This document shows, piece after piece, positions 55,059 through 64,000 of a DNA stretch of 64,000 nt; the stretch's first letter is position 1; the number at the start of each line of letters is the position of its first letter. The stretch covers positions 18,450,430 to 18,514,429 of the forward strand of contig OZ026601.1 of assembly GCA_964020085.1 (NCBI GenBank), written 5' to 3'. This DNA is from Micromussa lordhowensis. Lineage: Eukaryota > Cnidaria > Anthozoa > Scleractinia > Lobophylliidae. Under the pieces are notes generated by a model that searched no databases, was not told the DNA's origin, and was given only the letters and a program-made list of their open reading frames with translations. The translations under genes and the position numbers were made by a program.

Positions 55059-55289
55059 TTCCTCTGTCGATCGCTGGTTGTGGAACAACCTACAACTGGT
55101 CTCCAGCTTAAATATCATGGATGAAAACTTGTGAAATTTATAGCGAATAAATCTGACAGAGTTGGCGCATACCTTACCATATATGTAATATGTGGATAGT
55201 TGAGGTGTCTCACTGACGACCCTGTGACCGCTACTGTCCGCGACAAAAATGACACCGTTCTCCTTTGCCATTGAACCCGAGATCAACGC

Positions 55290-55924
55290 AAACAGTTCAA
55301 GTGTTACTTAAACCAAGAGGCTTCGTTACCCTGACGATACTTTTTCCTTTTCAACAACCGTAATTCATGTGGTTTGTAATCTATCAAATCAAATGTGTTA
55401 ACGAGAAACCACTAACAGTAGACTGTAATTATCCGAAAACCCTGGACTTGTTTCTTGGGCCCTTTCTACACCTCCAAGATGAAACAAACTTGTTACTTCA
55501 AGTAGAGGAAGGTGTTTCACGTCAATCGTCAATCCTAATTTGCCATTGATGATGAACCCTGCGAGAAATACAGAACACTAACAGCACCACAATGTAATCA
55601 AGGGAGCCTTTTGTACGTCAACAATAGGTTTCTCTAGATCTTTCCAGATCTCTTGATTGCGTTCTCTGGAGAGTATTCAAGTCATTCAGGCTAATTCAGG
55701 TGGAACATATAATAGCAGTGTCATATATTCACTATACGCAAACAACTGTCTTTCAAAGAAGTTCAGAAAGGTTGTTTGAGTCTTTCAACAGTGAACTGAT
55801 TTAAGAAATTGAGCACTCAAAACAAGAAGTTTCATGCCTTCAAGTTGTTGTAGCAAACATCCCTGTGTTATTTGAAGCTATTTAAGTCAGTCACATAGAT
55901 TTATGAGTCCGGAAAATCCGTCTT
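55290..55924. other. Gene-free stretch right of copy B
   Basis: No convincing ORF or repeat. The right end of copy B must lie here or just before. Confidence 0.35.
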
Positions 55925-56770
55925 TTCCGACCTTCTCTTAAACTTCGAGGGCGGAAAAACTGGTCACGGATGATAAGAGCGAAAAGACTACAGCTTACAG
56001 GGGTTATACTTGCAAACCAAACGGAACAAACTTAACCAGAACATCTACTGTATAACATCTAAAGACACTTACAGGAATAAAGGGAAGTAATATAATAATG
56101 GTTGTTAAGTATTCACATTTCCGTGAAATCCAGGAAATCCACCTTTTCCACCCCTCAAGTACAGAAGTGTGAAGCCTAAGAACTTCCAGTATGATTTAAT
56201 AGCAAGGGGAATACATTATAGCCATGAAAAGTTTATTTGAGATGGCGGAAAAGACGGATTTTCTGGATTTCACGGAAATGTGAATATTAAACACCACTAT
56301 TATTATATTACTTTTCTTTCTTACTGTAAGTATCTTATATATTATTATATTATTTATATTAGATACTTACAGAAATAAAGAGAAGTAATATAGTAATGGC
56401 TGTTTAATATTCACATTTCCGTGAAATCCGGAAAATCCGTCTTTTCCGCCATCTCAAATAAACTTTTCATGGCTTAATGTATTCCCCTTGCTGTTAAATC
56501 TTACTGGAAGTTCTTGGGCTTCACACTTCTGTATTTGAAGGGTGGAAAAGACGGATTTTCCGGATTTCACGGAAATGTGAATATTTAACAACCATTATTA
56601 GATTACTTGTCTTTATTCCTGTAAGTATCTTTAGAAGTTATACAGTAGATGTTCCAGCAAAGTTTGTTCCGTTTGGTTTGCAAGTATAAACCTTCTAAGT
56701 AGCAGTCTTTTCGCCATGATCATCAGTGACCACTTTTACTGGACTCAAAGTTTAAAAGAGAGCACTCCAA
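55925..56770. repeat. ~850 bp nested palindrome centred near 56345
   Basis: The left arm (about 55925-56340) is inverted in the right arm (about 56350-56770). Outer arms pair AGTATAACC..TTGCAAACCAAACGGAA with TTCCGTTTGGTTTGCAAGTATA. The inner parts repeat ATTCACATTTCCGTGAAATCC and GGAAAAGACGGATTTTC four times in alternating orientation. The centre is GTAAGTATC, an AT-rich loop, GATACTTAC. Each arm is itself a palindrome, giving a cruciform of cruciforms. It is related to the small palindromes at 48700 and 49020 and encodes nothing recognisable. Confidence 0.85.
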
Positions 56771-56864
56771 CAGGTCGCAAATCTGATCAACAAAAGGTCT
56801 CGAACAGTGATTTGAGCCGAAAAGGGAATAGGAACTGAAATTTTGGGAAACGATTCTATCGTTT

Positions 56865-56937
56865 TCCCTCCTCTTCCTCCTCCTCCTTCTCCTCCTCCTC
56901 CTCCTCCTCCTCCTCCTCCTCCTCCTCCTCCTCCACA
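56865..56937. repeat. (TCC)n microsatellite
   Basis: CCTCCTCCTCCTCCTCCTCC tract. Poly-Pro and poly-Arg readings across it are by-products. Confidence 0.95.
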
Positions 56938-57026
56938 ATTCTATTGTTTAATTAAGACAATTAAACTACAACCAGCTCAATTCTTTAAAAAACCGTTAAC
57001 ATGTGTCTCTAGTTTAGTCTGCAATT

Positions 57027-57352
57027 ATGTCTCGGGTAGTAAAGAACAACCGTGGTTTTCTTCAACTGTTAGCCCATTGCCCTACCCATCAATGCGAGTT
57101 TCTATTGCCACTGCCACTCCACAACAAGTTCACGCATTAGTTCAAGTTTTATACAATGTGCTCAAGGGATACATCCCCTTTCCCGAAGAAAACAGGCAGA
57201 AATTGCATCCATATAAGGATGTTCTAATTAGTCTCGCAGAACCGAATGTTCCCTACAAGAAGAAAAAGCAGATTCTTGTGCAAGTGGGTGGTGGATTTAT
57301 CCAAGACTTGTTGCCCCCGGTTATAAGTAGCTTGGGATTTCTTCTGCTATAA
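57027..57352 (+). pseudogene. Small basic protein resembling a Polinton-linked ORF, frameshifted
   Basis: A start at MSRVVKNNRGFLQLLAHCP (57027) shifts frame near 57100 and continues as HALVQVLYNVLKGYIPF, YKKKKQILVQ, GGGFIQDLLPPVISSLG to a stop at 57350-57352. The pattern of a basic KKKK segment followed by GGGF and a small hydrophobic C-terminus is what I recall from short ORFs in Polinton/Maverick-type elements (core-protein-like). This is recall of pattern, not an alignment. It is followed on the same strand by two more ORF pieces. Confidence 0.35.
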
Positions 57353-57359
57353 ATGCAAT

Positions 57360-57960
57360 AACCCTTAATGAGTTCAATCATTTCATATCTTCTTTTGACA
57401 AGTGCGGTTCGGGCATGAAGCAAAAGGTACATTGGGATGAAGAAGAAATTGGAGAAGGCAAAATGGAGCCTTTTGAGGAAGCAGGCGAGACAGATGTCTC
57501 TGAAGATGAGCAGAGCGATGACGAGGAACCACGAATTAAAGATGTGTTAGAGAATCTCTCACAAACCGTTTCCAGAAAATGCGCTTCTGACTTGCTAGAC
57601 AAGTATGGCTGCTTCCAAGGATAATCTGTTTTGGACTCCACCTGTACAATTACTTCGAAAAAAATCGCTTAATTCCCGTACCAAACATCGCTGAGTTGGT
57701 GGAATACGTATTGCTCCCTCATAACGAGGAGGTAATCAAACCCAGAGCGCTTAATACTTTCCTGGATGGTCTGGCAGAGTTAGGAGTTGACAAGCGTTTA
57801 ATAAAAAACAAGAAAATTTTGAGCGATTTACTAGAAAAAGAAAAGGTTAATAGAGAAAACGAAGGCGAAGGTGGTGATGACAGTGACCGTAGCGACAGTA
57901 GTGTGGAAGGGGAAAGTCAATCTGAAAGCAATGATGCGGAAAGTGACAGTGAGTCTCACC
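57360..57960 (+). pseudogene. Acidic protein remnant linked to the preceding ORF
   Basis: Two frames carry one apparent protein. The first (about 57360-57624) contains FNHFISSFDKCGSGMKQKVH and an acidic stretch, ending at KYGCFQG. The second (about 57640-57960) contains NRLIPVPNIAELVEYVLL, RALNTFLDGLAELGVDKRLI and an Asp/Ser/Glu-rich tail. The frame shift lies near 57625. An LxExLxxxGV-type C-terminal helix occurs in proteins of mobile elements in corals to my knowledge. Function unknown. The acidic tail is cut by a LINE insertion. Confidence 0.35.
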
Positions 57961-57967
57961 AAGAGGG

Positions 57968-58570
57968 AATCATAATAATAATAATAATAATTTTATTACT
58001 TCTATAGCGCACGATACATGAGAAGATGCTCTCGTGCGCTTTACAATGACAAAAACTATAATTCTATTGTTTACAATCAAATCAGTTACATGAAAAATGA
58101 AAAAATCTAAAGCTAATTAATATTCCAACTATAAAATTACATAATATTTACTATAAAATTCATACTTAATCAGATGTTCTGTAGATTATAAGCTTTCCGA
58201 AATAAATGAGTCTTGAGGGCTTTCTTGAATGTTTGAACATTTTGAGAATAGCAAACTGCACGTGGTAATTTATTCCATAAAGCTGGTGCAGCCGCTACAA
58301 AGCTACGATCACCTAATGTCTTTAGAGTTTTTACTCGAGGAGGCTGAAGAAGAAGGTCATTAGTAGATCTAAGATTGTATGTACATTGAGTCCTTAGGGT
58401 GATCAATTCAGTTAAATACGCTGGTGCAAGACCTTGGATTGCCTTAAAAGTAATGAGCAGTATCTTAAACTGAATACGAAATTTAATGGGTAACCAATGT
58501 AACATTTTAAGGAAGGGGCAAATGTGATCGAAACGCCCTACGTTACAAATAAGTCTTGCTGCTGAATTTT
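57968..58570 (-). mobile_element. 5'-truncated LINE 3' end (CR1/L2-like)
   Basis: The reverse-strand ORF at 58505-58170 has LHWLPIKFRIQFKILLITFK, GLAPAYLTELI, RSFVAAAPALWNKLP and FKKALKTHLFR, the classic tail of LINE reverse transcriptase proteins. It ends in an ATT-rich microsatellite tail (ATTATTATTATTATGATT on its own strand), typical of CR1/L2 3' ends. It is inserted between the acidic ORF and a zinc-ribbon ORF. Target duplication is unclear. Confidence 0.8.
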
Positions 58571-58573
58571 GTA

Positions 58574-58833
58574 CCCGTCAAAAAGAGTCCTCGAAACCAT
58601 GTCACCATTGTCAAAACTGGAATGTGTCTGTAAGTGCAGTGGTAAAGTGTCCCAGATGCTTTTGGCACGCTAACTTTACTATTTGCCCCATTTGTGGTTA
58701 CGATATTCCGCTTGATAGCGAACATATAAAAGAAGCCTTTGCTTATTGTAATGACTGCGGTGCAGTGAGTCATGAAAACATGAAAACATCGAAAGTGAGG
58801 TTATATTTTCCCGCGAGTGACGATGAAAACTGA
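58574..58833 (+). CDS. Double zinc-ribbon protein fragment
   Basis: The open frame from about 58574 contains four CxxC pairs: CHHC, CPRC, CPIC and CNDC, followed by TSKVRLYFPASDDEN and a stop. This suggests two zinc ribbons. The N-terminal side is lost at the LINE junction, and the acidic ORF on the other side may be the same protein. Polyadenylation-like AATAAA follows at 58857. Confidence 0.45.
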
Positions 58834-58951
58834 TTTTGTGATATCGTTATTATTTAAATAAAGTTGTTTGAAAAGTGAGGTTATATTTTCCCACGAGTGA
58901 CGATGAAAACTGATTTTGTTATATCGTTATTATTTAAATAAAGTTGTTTGA
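58792..58951. repeat. 80-bp tandem duplication over a 3' end with AATAAA
   Basis: Units 58792-58871 and 58872-58951 differ at about three bases. Each holds the last codons of the zinc-ribbon ORF and an AATAAA signal. Confidence 0.85.
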
Positions 58952-58959
58952 AAGTTTAA

Positions 58960-60380
58960 TGACCTGTGTGTTGTTTTAGCTCGGCGATTGCGAATGATTT
59001 CCTGATACTTTACTCATAAACATGTTGTAGTTGTATTAATTTTGGTGTATTCATTTCAAATCTGTGTGTATTCACTATTAACAAGCCATAAAGTAATCTT
59101 CAAGAAAACATGTTCAATTTATTGTCGTGGGTTGACAATTAATTAGTGGTCGGAACTTCTATTGTTGTCATTTCAATGGTAGAGCTTTTTCCGTTGGCGT
59201 TTTTATGCAAATCTAGGGTTGAAAGTAGAGTTCAGTGCGTGACTAACGGAGCGGAAACCTTGACCACTTAGCTAAACCGAATATATTTTCTCTCGTCGCC
59301 AAAGTCAGATAAAAACATAATAACTTCGATGTCCTTTATGCTCAAGCAAGTCATCTTCATGATTAACGTTTTGACTTGCATGTTTGGAAGCTATCCGCTC
59401 AAAAATATTATTTACTCAACAAGAATAAACTGAAAGTCTCGGAGATAAACTTTCGCAGCAAAGCGATTACAAGAACGATAGCGCTTTCGTTAAAATTTGC
59501 GCTTTTATTTTAAACAGATAATAGATTTTTCAAGAGTCAATCAGTCAAGATTAACGTCTCGAATAAACTGAACGTCTCGGAGATAAACTTTCGCAGCAAA
59601 GCGATCACAAGAATGATAGCGTTTTCGTCAAAATTGGCGCTTTTATTTTAAACACATGATAGATTTTTCATGAGTCAATCAGGGTTTACTAGTAATGGGC
59701 GAGTTTAGGCAAGTTTATTGTTTTTATTGTTTAGAGTGACGCTTATTAGTATGGAGGAAGGCACTTCATTAGTATGGAGGAACGCATTTTACCTAGCAAG
59801 CTAGGCACTTCATTAGTATGGAGGAAGACAAAAATTATTATGTAGGAATCCTAGGTTATAACAATAGCTGACGTCATTGACTCGACCGTTATGCATATTA
59901 ATAAAGGGAACGCACTTTCTTGAGGGAATCCAAAGGGAACACACACGGACAACGCAAGGGAATGCAGTGATGGGGTTAACTTTGCTGAACATATACTACT
60001 TATGGGTTCATCAGTGCATGCGAATTTCGGATTGGCTGAGAGTACTGATATGGCGCGTTTTTCCTATCAAAATTCAATTTATTAGTCGTTTTTAAGATAA
60101 ACATATTTTTTAAAGTTTGTCGTTCGTTTTTCAAGCCCAACAGTCATTTTATTCACGAGTGAAGTTCGTGTCGTGTCATAGATTTTGCCAATTTTGCGAA
60201 CTTTTGTGGGAACGCCTTGGGAATAGTGTGCCTGACAAAGTATGTCTGATCCATCGGTAAAGAAATTTTCCTATCTAGGGTTCGATCGCTTTTAGAAGTC
60301 CCGTAACAGCAGCGACGAAGAGAGCTTAGAGCACGATTTTGACGATTTATACACTCGTGCAAACTTTTTACATGTATATT
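58960..60380. other. Gene-free stretch with short tandem repeats
   Basis: Contains a 138-bp tandem duplication (59423-59560 and 59561-59690, with GAATAAACTG and AACTTTCGCAGCAAAGCGAT) and three copies of CATTAGTATGGAGGAA near 59748-59828. No gene recognised. Confidence 0.55.
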
Positions 60381-60388
60381 ACCATGGT

Positions 60389-60965
60389 GTGTGCCTTGCG
60401 TCTGTTCATATGATAGAGGAATCTACGATAACAAAGCTCAGAAATGTTGCCGATTTGCTAAGAGAAAAACGAGATTCCCTGCAAAGCACTCGTTTCTATG
60501 CACAAGCTGAGCAAAGAGCCTCGCCTGGTAGGCCGAAGCTAATCATTACTGAAAGCCAGCTATCATATTCGAAAGATTATGGGTTTAAAGCAGTGGACAT
60601 GGCTCGTATGTTTGATGTATCAGTGGCAACTATTCACAGATGACTGAGGGATTTTGACATGTCAGTTTCTTTTTCTAACATTGACAACAACATACTCGAC
60701 AGTATTATCTTTGATACTAAACAGCAGCATCCCAACTCTGGTTACCGTATGGTCTTGGGTCACCTAAGATCAAGCGGATTGTTTATTCAGCAGACACGAG
60801 TGAGAGAAAGCATGAGAAGAGTTGACCCGTGATGCGTTGACCCGTGATGCGGTGGCTGCATGTAACCGAAAGACGAGAGTACAATGTGATAATCCCTAAT
60901 GCACTATGGCATATAGATGGCAACCACAAGCTTATCAGATGAGTCAAGATTACAAAATTACGAGA
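60389..60965 (+). pseudogene. Integrase-core (rve/DDE) transposase remnant
   Basis: An HTH-like part (LSYSKDYGFKAVDMARMFDV, SVATIHR) is interrupted by TGA at 60641-60643, then continues in frame with SNIDNNILDSIIFDTKQQHP, NSGYRMVLGHLRSSG and QTRVRESMRRVDP. After a small duplication (GACCCGTGATGCG twice, near 60823) the block ALWHIDGNHKLIR follows, where the Asp of WHIDG would be catalytic. This order matches multicopy integrase-core proteins. The rest of the catalytic core is missing. Confidence 0.65.
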
Positions 60966-61002
60966 CTTTCCATACGAAGCTTTCCAAACAACTTCAAGAA
61001 GT

Positions 61003-61430
61003 ATGAATTTCCCTAACTACTCAATACATTTAAAGCAGCACAACTTTCTAAGTATTTGTGCTTTGAGAAAATACTATGACAGCCATTCCAGAACAAAATT
61101 TCATTACCTGGTCATAACTGCCATTTTCAATAGCTGGTGGAATAATACCACCATTTCATTAACTGTTTATTCTGATGTCTTAAGAACTTATTAAGAAGTG
61201 CAGAGTATTTTATAACTTCAAATTGGTGCAATCTGCCTGTCACACCATGGTCGTGCAGCTTCCCCCTAGCTTTTGTTTAACCAAGATTGAAGAGCGCATC
61301 TGTTCAGCACAATAAAAAATTACCCCTCAATAACAACTGTATGTTATGGTTCTTCTATGGCAAAAATCATCTACTTCCCTGATTTAAGATTTATGCCAGT
61401 CAAGAACTTTAATTAACAAATAAATAAGCG
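61003..61430. other. Gene-free stretch
   Basis: AT-rich. A 63-codon ORF (61003-61194) is not recognised. Confidence 0.3.
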
Positions 61431-61585
61431 TCAACTGTGCTCTGTTCTGTTGTAAAGCACGCAGGAAGCGGTAGAGCACGAAAGAAGTGTAGGGGAAAAC
61501 ACAAGACATAGTCGAGTGTTTTTCCCTACTTCTTGAGTGCTCTACCACTTCCTAAGTGCTTTACAACAGAAAAGAGCACAGTTGA
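61431..61585. repeat. 155-bp foldback hairpin
   Basis: TCAACTGTGCTCTGTTCTGT at the left is inverted at the right (AAAAGAGCACAGTTGA). The ~70-bp arms include GTAAAGCACG/AGTGCTTTAC and GGTAGAGCAC/GTGCTCTACC. The motif GTGCTCTGTTCTCTGATAAA recurs at about 62592, suggesting one family of terminal repeats with CCAATCAGAGCGCG. Confidence 0.75.
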
Positions 61586-62826
61586 GGCTTCTTTAATTGT
61601 TTATGATAAAGAATCCAACAAATTCTCCACGCATTCGACTGAATTTTCAAGCCAAACTTTATTTTTCCAAAAGGGAAAAAGTGGCGTCAGCCGTTCTCAA
61701 TTCTCTGATAAAGCACGCTAAAATAAGCCAATCACAGTCCTTGGTAGAACTGTTCAACAACTTTGATTAGCTAACGACACGACAGCTGTCAATCACAAAC
61801 TGAACGTCTGGTAAGCTTTCAGTATCGAGTTGGTATCCAGAAGAAGAACGGAGTCTTTAAGTTCGAGTTTTAGGTTAATCCTTAAATAAGGATCTTAAGG
61901 TTTCTACTATAAAGGAATCCGGCCGCATTGTGGCTCATAAAAATGTGCATCGTTTCAAATGGAAACAAGGAGCTCAAAACTAGCGAATGCCGAGTACAGT
62001 TGTTTGCGGCTTGCAGCTGCTTGCAGCAAGATTGCACGAACTGGGGTCAAAGTTGGAAAGACTAGACTGCTTTCACTGGTTCTACTCCGAGTAAAGGAGA
62101 ATATCAGAGCCACTGATCACTCGTTGAGTGAGCGATGATACGAAATTGTTGAGGTTCACTTCGCCGAGATGACCGGAGATCGCCAGTTAGCAAACGAGCG
62201 TTACTACACTGCATGTAAGTGTTGTTTGAACATTTTTACAAAAATAAAGCTTCTCATAGTAAACAGACAGCTCAGTTGGTGTTTTCTGTCGTTATTGTAC
62301 TTCTTAAGTTTAATTTCTGCCTTCGTAATGTCTTTAATCGAAGCATTCGCTAGGTTGAGAATGAGAAGTTGTTTATTTCCTTGCATGTTTTGTCGGAATC
62401 TAGCAAAACTTGTTATTTTAGTACAGTTTTAGCACTTCTGTTGTTAACAATGGTCAAGTGTAGCTATATTTACTGCAGACAAATAGTTTGTTTCCACTGC
62501 ATTTGTCTGAGCCACAAGGCATGTTTAATTTGGGTCATTTGTCAAAATTCTGAAGCAAAAATTTGAAGAAGCCAGCTTACCGTCATCAACCCGTGCTCTG
62601 TTCTCTGATAAAGCATGCTGTTTCAGCCAATCAGAGCGCGCGTTATATGGAAACTTTATTATAATAAGCTTATATGACTTACAGAACAGTTTACTGCAGC
62701 ATCCACAGTCAATGGCAAGTCGTTCTGAAGAGGCCTAATGAAAAATTTTGCCCTGTCCAATGGATCCCTTTAGTATCTCCGCGCTGTAAGGTTCCTCAAT
62801 GAGTGTGAGATTTCGGCAGCCGCGTT
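61586..62826. other. Gene-free stretch with CCAATCAGAG-type repeat ends
   Basis: No gene recognised. TCTCTGATAAAGCACGC near 61698 and TCTCTGATAAAGCATGC near 62603, each followed by a CCAATCA motif, look like related MITE ends. Confidence 0.4.
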
Positions 62827-64000
62827 TGTAACGATACGTCATTGTTATTCAGCCAATCAGAGTCAAGCTTTTCCATGTGCTCGTTGTTGTGGTTCGGTTC
62901 CCCAACATGGCTGTAGTTCCACTCTTAGAATAAAGCTCTCAGTTTATGTTTACCGGACGTGGTCTCTTATATGGTGTCAGAAGTAAAGACGACCTGATCT
63001 ACAATTTACGAAACGTGCAACTCGACACGTTCAGCGAAGAAGACGAGACAAGTTTTCAGCGAAGGCAATTGCAAGTGTAGTCAAAATGCCAGATCCGCCG
63101 CCACCTTCGAGCGCCGGTACAAGCTCAACTACTTCACCTACATTCTCCTGTAACGTATCTTTGCCTCCGAAAATACAGCTACAATCTGGAAATCTCTCCA
63201 AAGAATGGAAGCAATGGCGCCAGGTTTGGGACGCCTACGAAGAAGTAACTGACCTGAGAAACAAAACAAGCCGCCTTCGAGTAGCCACATTTATCACGTG
63301 CATCGGCAAAGAAGCTCTCGAGGTCCACAACGGACTCCCGTTTCAAAGCGAAGATGAAAAGACAGACATAAACAAGGTATTGGAACTCTGGCAAAACCAC
63401 TGTCTCGGGAAAACAAACATCATTTACGAGCGTTATAAGTTCAATAATCGCTCGCAAGAACAAGCAGAATCGATCGATACTTACATCACTTCACTTAGAG
63501 CGCTCGCCGAAACTTGCGAGTTTGGCGCCTTAAAAGAAGATCTTCTCCGCGATCGAATCGTCTGTGGTGTCCGCGATAAAGGCATACGAAGAAAATTACT
63601 TCAAGAATCTGGGTTAACGCTTTCAAAATGTGTTGATATCTGTCGAGCAAATGAAGCTACCACAGCACAACTGAAAGACATGACACCGGGTCAAACTATC
63701 GAACAAGAAGCAAACGCGGTTAACCAGAAGGAAGATGGGAAGAAGCCAAAAGCACCAAAGGACAGCGGGAAAGGTTCTAAGAATCAGCTAAGCGCCGACT
63801 GTAAGTTCTGTGGCCGGAAACATGAGCGAAAAAGGGACAGATGCCCTGCGTATGGTCAAACCTGTTCTGCGTGTGGAAAAGCGAATCACTTCGCAGCTAA
63901 ATGTTTGAAGAATGCTCCGAGTGGATCCAAAAAAAAGCGTTTTCAGCGACCGGGCAAGAAAGTGCACCAGCTCGATGATAGTACAGAGCTTGCTTATTCT
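62827..64000 (+). mobile_element. Ty3/Gypsy-like LTR retrotransposon, 5' end
   Basis: A short putative 5' LTR (about 62827-62971) starts TGTAACG and has AATAAA near 62932. TGGTGTCAGAAGT directly follows at 62972 as a primer-binding site of a form common in Gypsy elements. A leader and a long gag ORF follow. The element runs out of the window, so the second LTR cannot be checked. Confidence 0.6.
63086..64000 (+). CDS. Gag polyprotein of Gypsy-like element, open to window edge
   Basis: 305 codons without a stop, truncated at the window edge. The N-terminal domain is retrotransposon capsid-like (EWKQWRQVWDAYEEV, RVATFITCIGKEALEV, YERYKFNNRSQEQAESIDTY, LLRDRIVCGVRDKGIRRKLL). Two zinc motifs follow: CKFCGRKHERKRDRC and the CCHC knuckle CSACGKANHFAAKC. 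It ends near GKKVHQLDD, where protease should begin. The start is the first ATG after the leader. The uninterrupted frame suggests a young or active copy. Confidence 0.85.
   Translation, partial: MPDPPPPSSAGTSSTTSPTFSCNVSLPPKIQLQSGNLSKEWKQWRQVWDAYEEVTDLRNKTSRLRVATFITCIGKEALEVHNGLPFQSEDEKTDINKVLELWQNHCLGKTNIIYERYKFNNRSQEQAESIDTYITSLRALAETCEFGALKEDLLRDRIVCGVRDKGIRRKLLQESGLTLSKCVDICRANEATTAQLKDMTPGQTIEQEANAVNQKEDGKKPKAPKDSGKGSKNQLSADCKFCGRKHERKRDRCPAYGQTCSACGKANHFAAKCLKNAPSGSKKKRFQRPGKKVHQLDDSTELAYS

Noticed and set aside
54859..55286. N-terminal extension of copy B helicase up to 55286
   Set aside because: Copy A has no matching extension; similarity begins at the methionine at 55058.
56723..56938. 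Poly-Arg ORF
   Set aside because: Translation of the (TCC)n microsatellite.
57415..58007. Complete Polinton or adintovirus
   Set aside because: No polymerase B, integrase, protease or capsid sequence in the neighbourhood; only short ORFs resemble linked minor genes.

Overview
The window looks like nuclear DNA of an invertebrate animal, most likely an anthozoan cnidarian such as a stony coral. The sequence shows AT-rich DNA, spliceosomal introns with GTAAGT-type donors, dense nested transposons of several classes, microsatellites and diverged tRNA-derived repeats. The coral assignment is inference from the mix of families; no marker gene proves it.

Layout. 280-7779 (+) is a decayed multi-exon gene of the KDZ-transposase/HMGXB3-like type, with a 2.95 kb TIR transposon (3876-6823) in one intron. 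8020-12560 is an array of ~170 bp repeats, each carrying an 18-bp-arm hairpin. The same family recurs at 19262-19400, 20830-22173, 27967-28870 and 38440-38960, mostly inverted. The array has received a tRNA-derived SINE-like unit, a hAT-like foldback MITE, a Ngaro/DIRS-type tyrosine-recombinase retrotransposon (about 13080-17530, with an SGNH hydrolase ORF at 18121-18737), a complete but dead BEL/Pao LTR element (22174-27966, 4-bp target duplication) and a Harbinger-like MITE (28877-29283).

29812-37769 (-) is a probable cellular gene of about 11 exons and unknown function. Its second intron holds a perfectly homogeneous 25-bp satellite of 61 units. 37869-41880 holds MITEs, AT-rich microsatellites and one exon of a Cys-containing protein.

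41895-47336 and 49511-55058 are two decayed copies of the same element, the most interesting object here. Each has iteron-like 63-bp tandem repeats, a conserved leader, a (+) gene for a zinc-finger/tyrosine-recombinase/Myb protein, and a converging (-) three-exon gene for a superfamily 3 helicase with a PIP-box-like C-terminus. I know of no described eukaryotic transposon class with this gene pair, although the combination recalls some polinton-like viruses and virophages. No capsid, protease or polymerase gene is seen. The copies differ in their lesions, so the intact ancestral reading frames can be inferred by comparison.

55925-64000 holds an ~850 bp palindrome, remnants resembling Polinton-linked ORFs interrupted by a LINE 3' end, an integrase-core pseudogene, foldback repeats, and the 5' end of a Ty3/Gypsy-like element whose gag ORF is open to the window edge.
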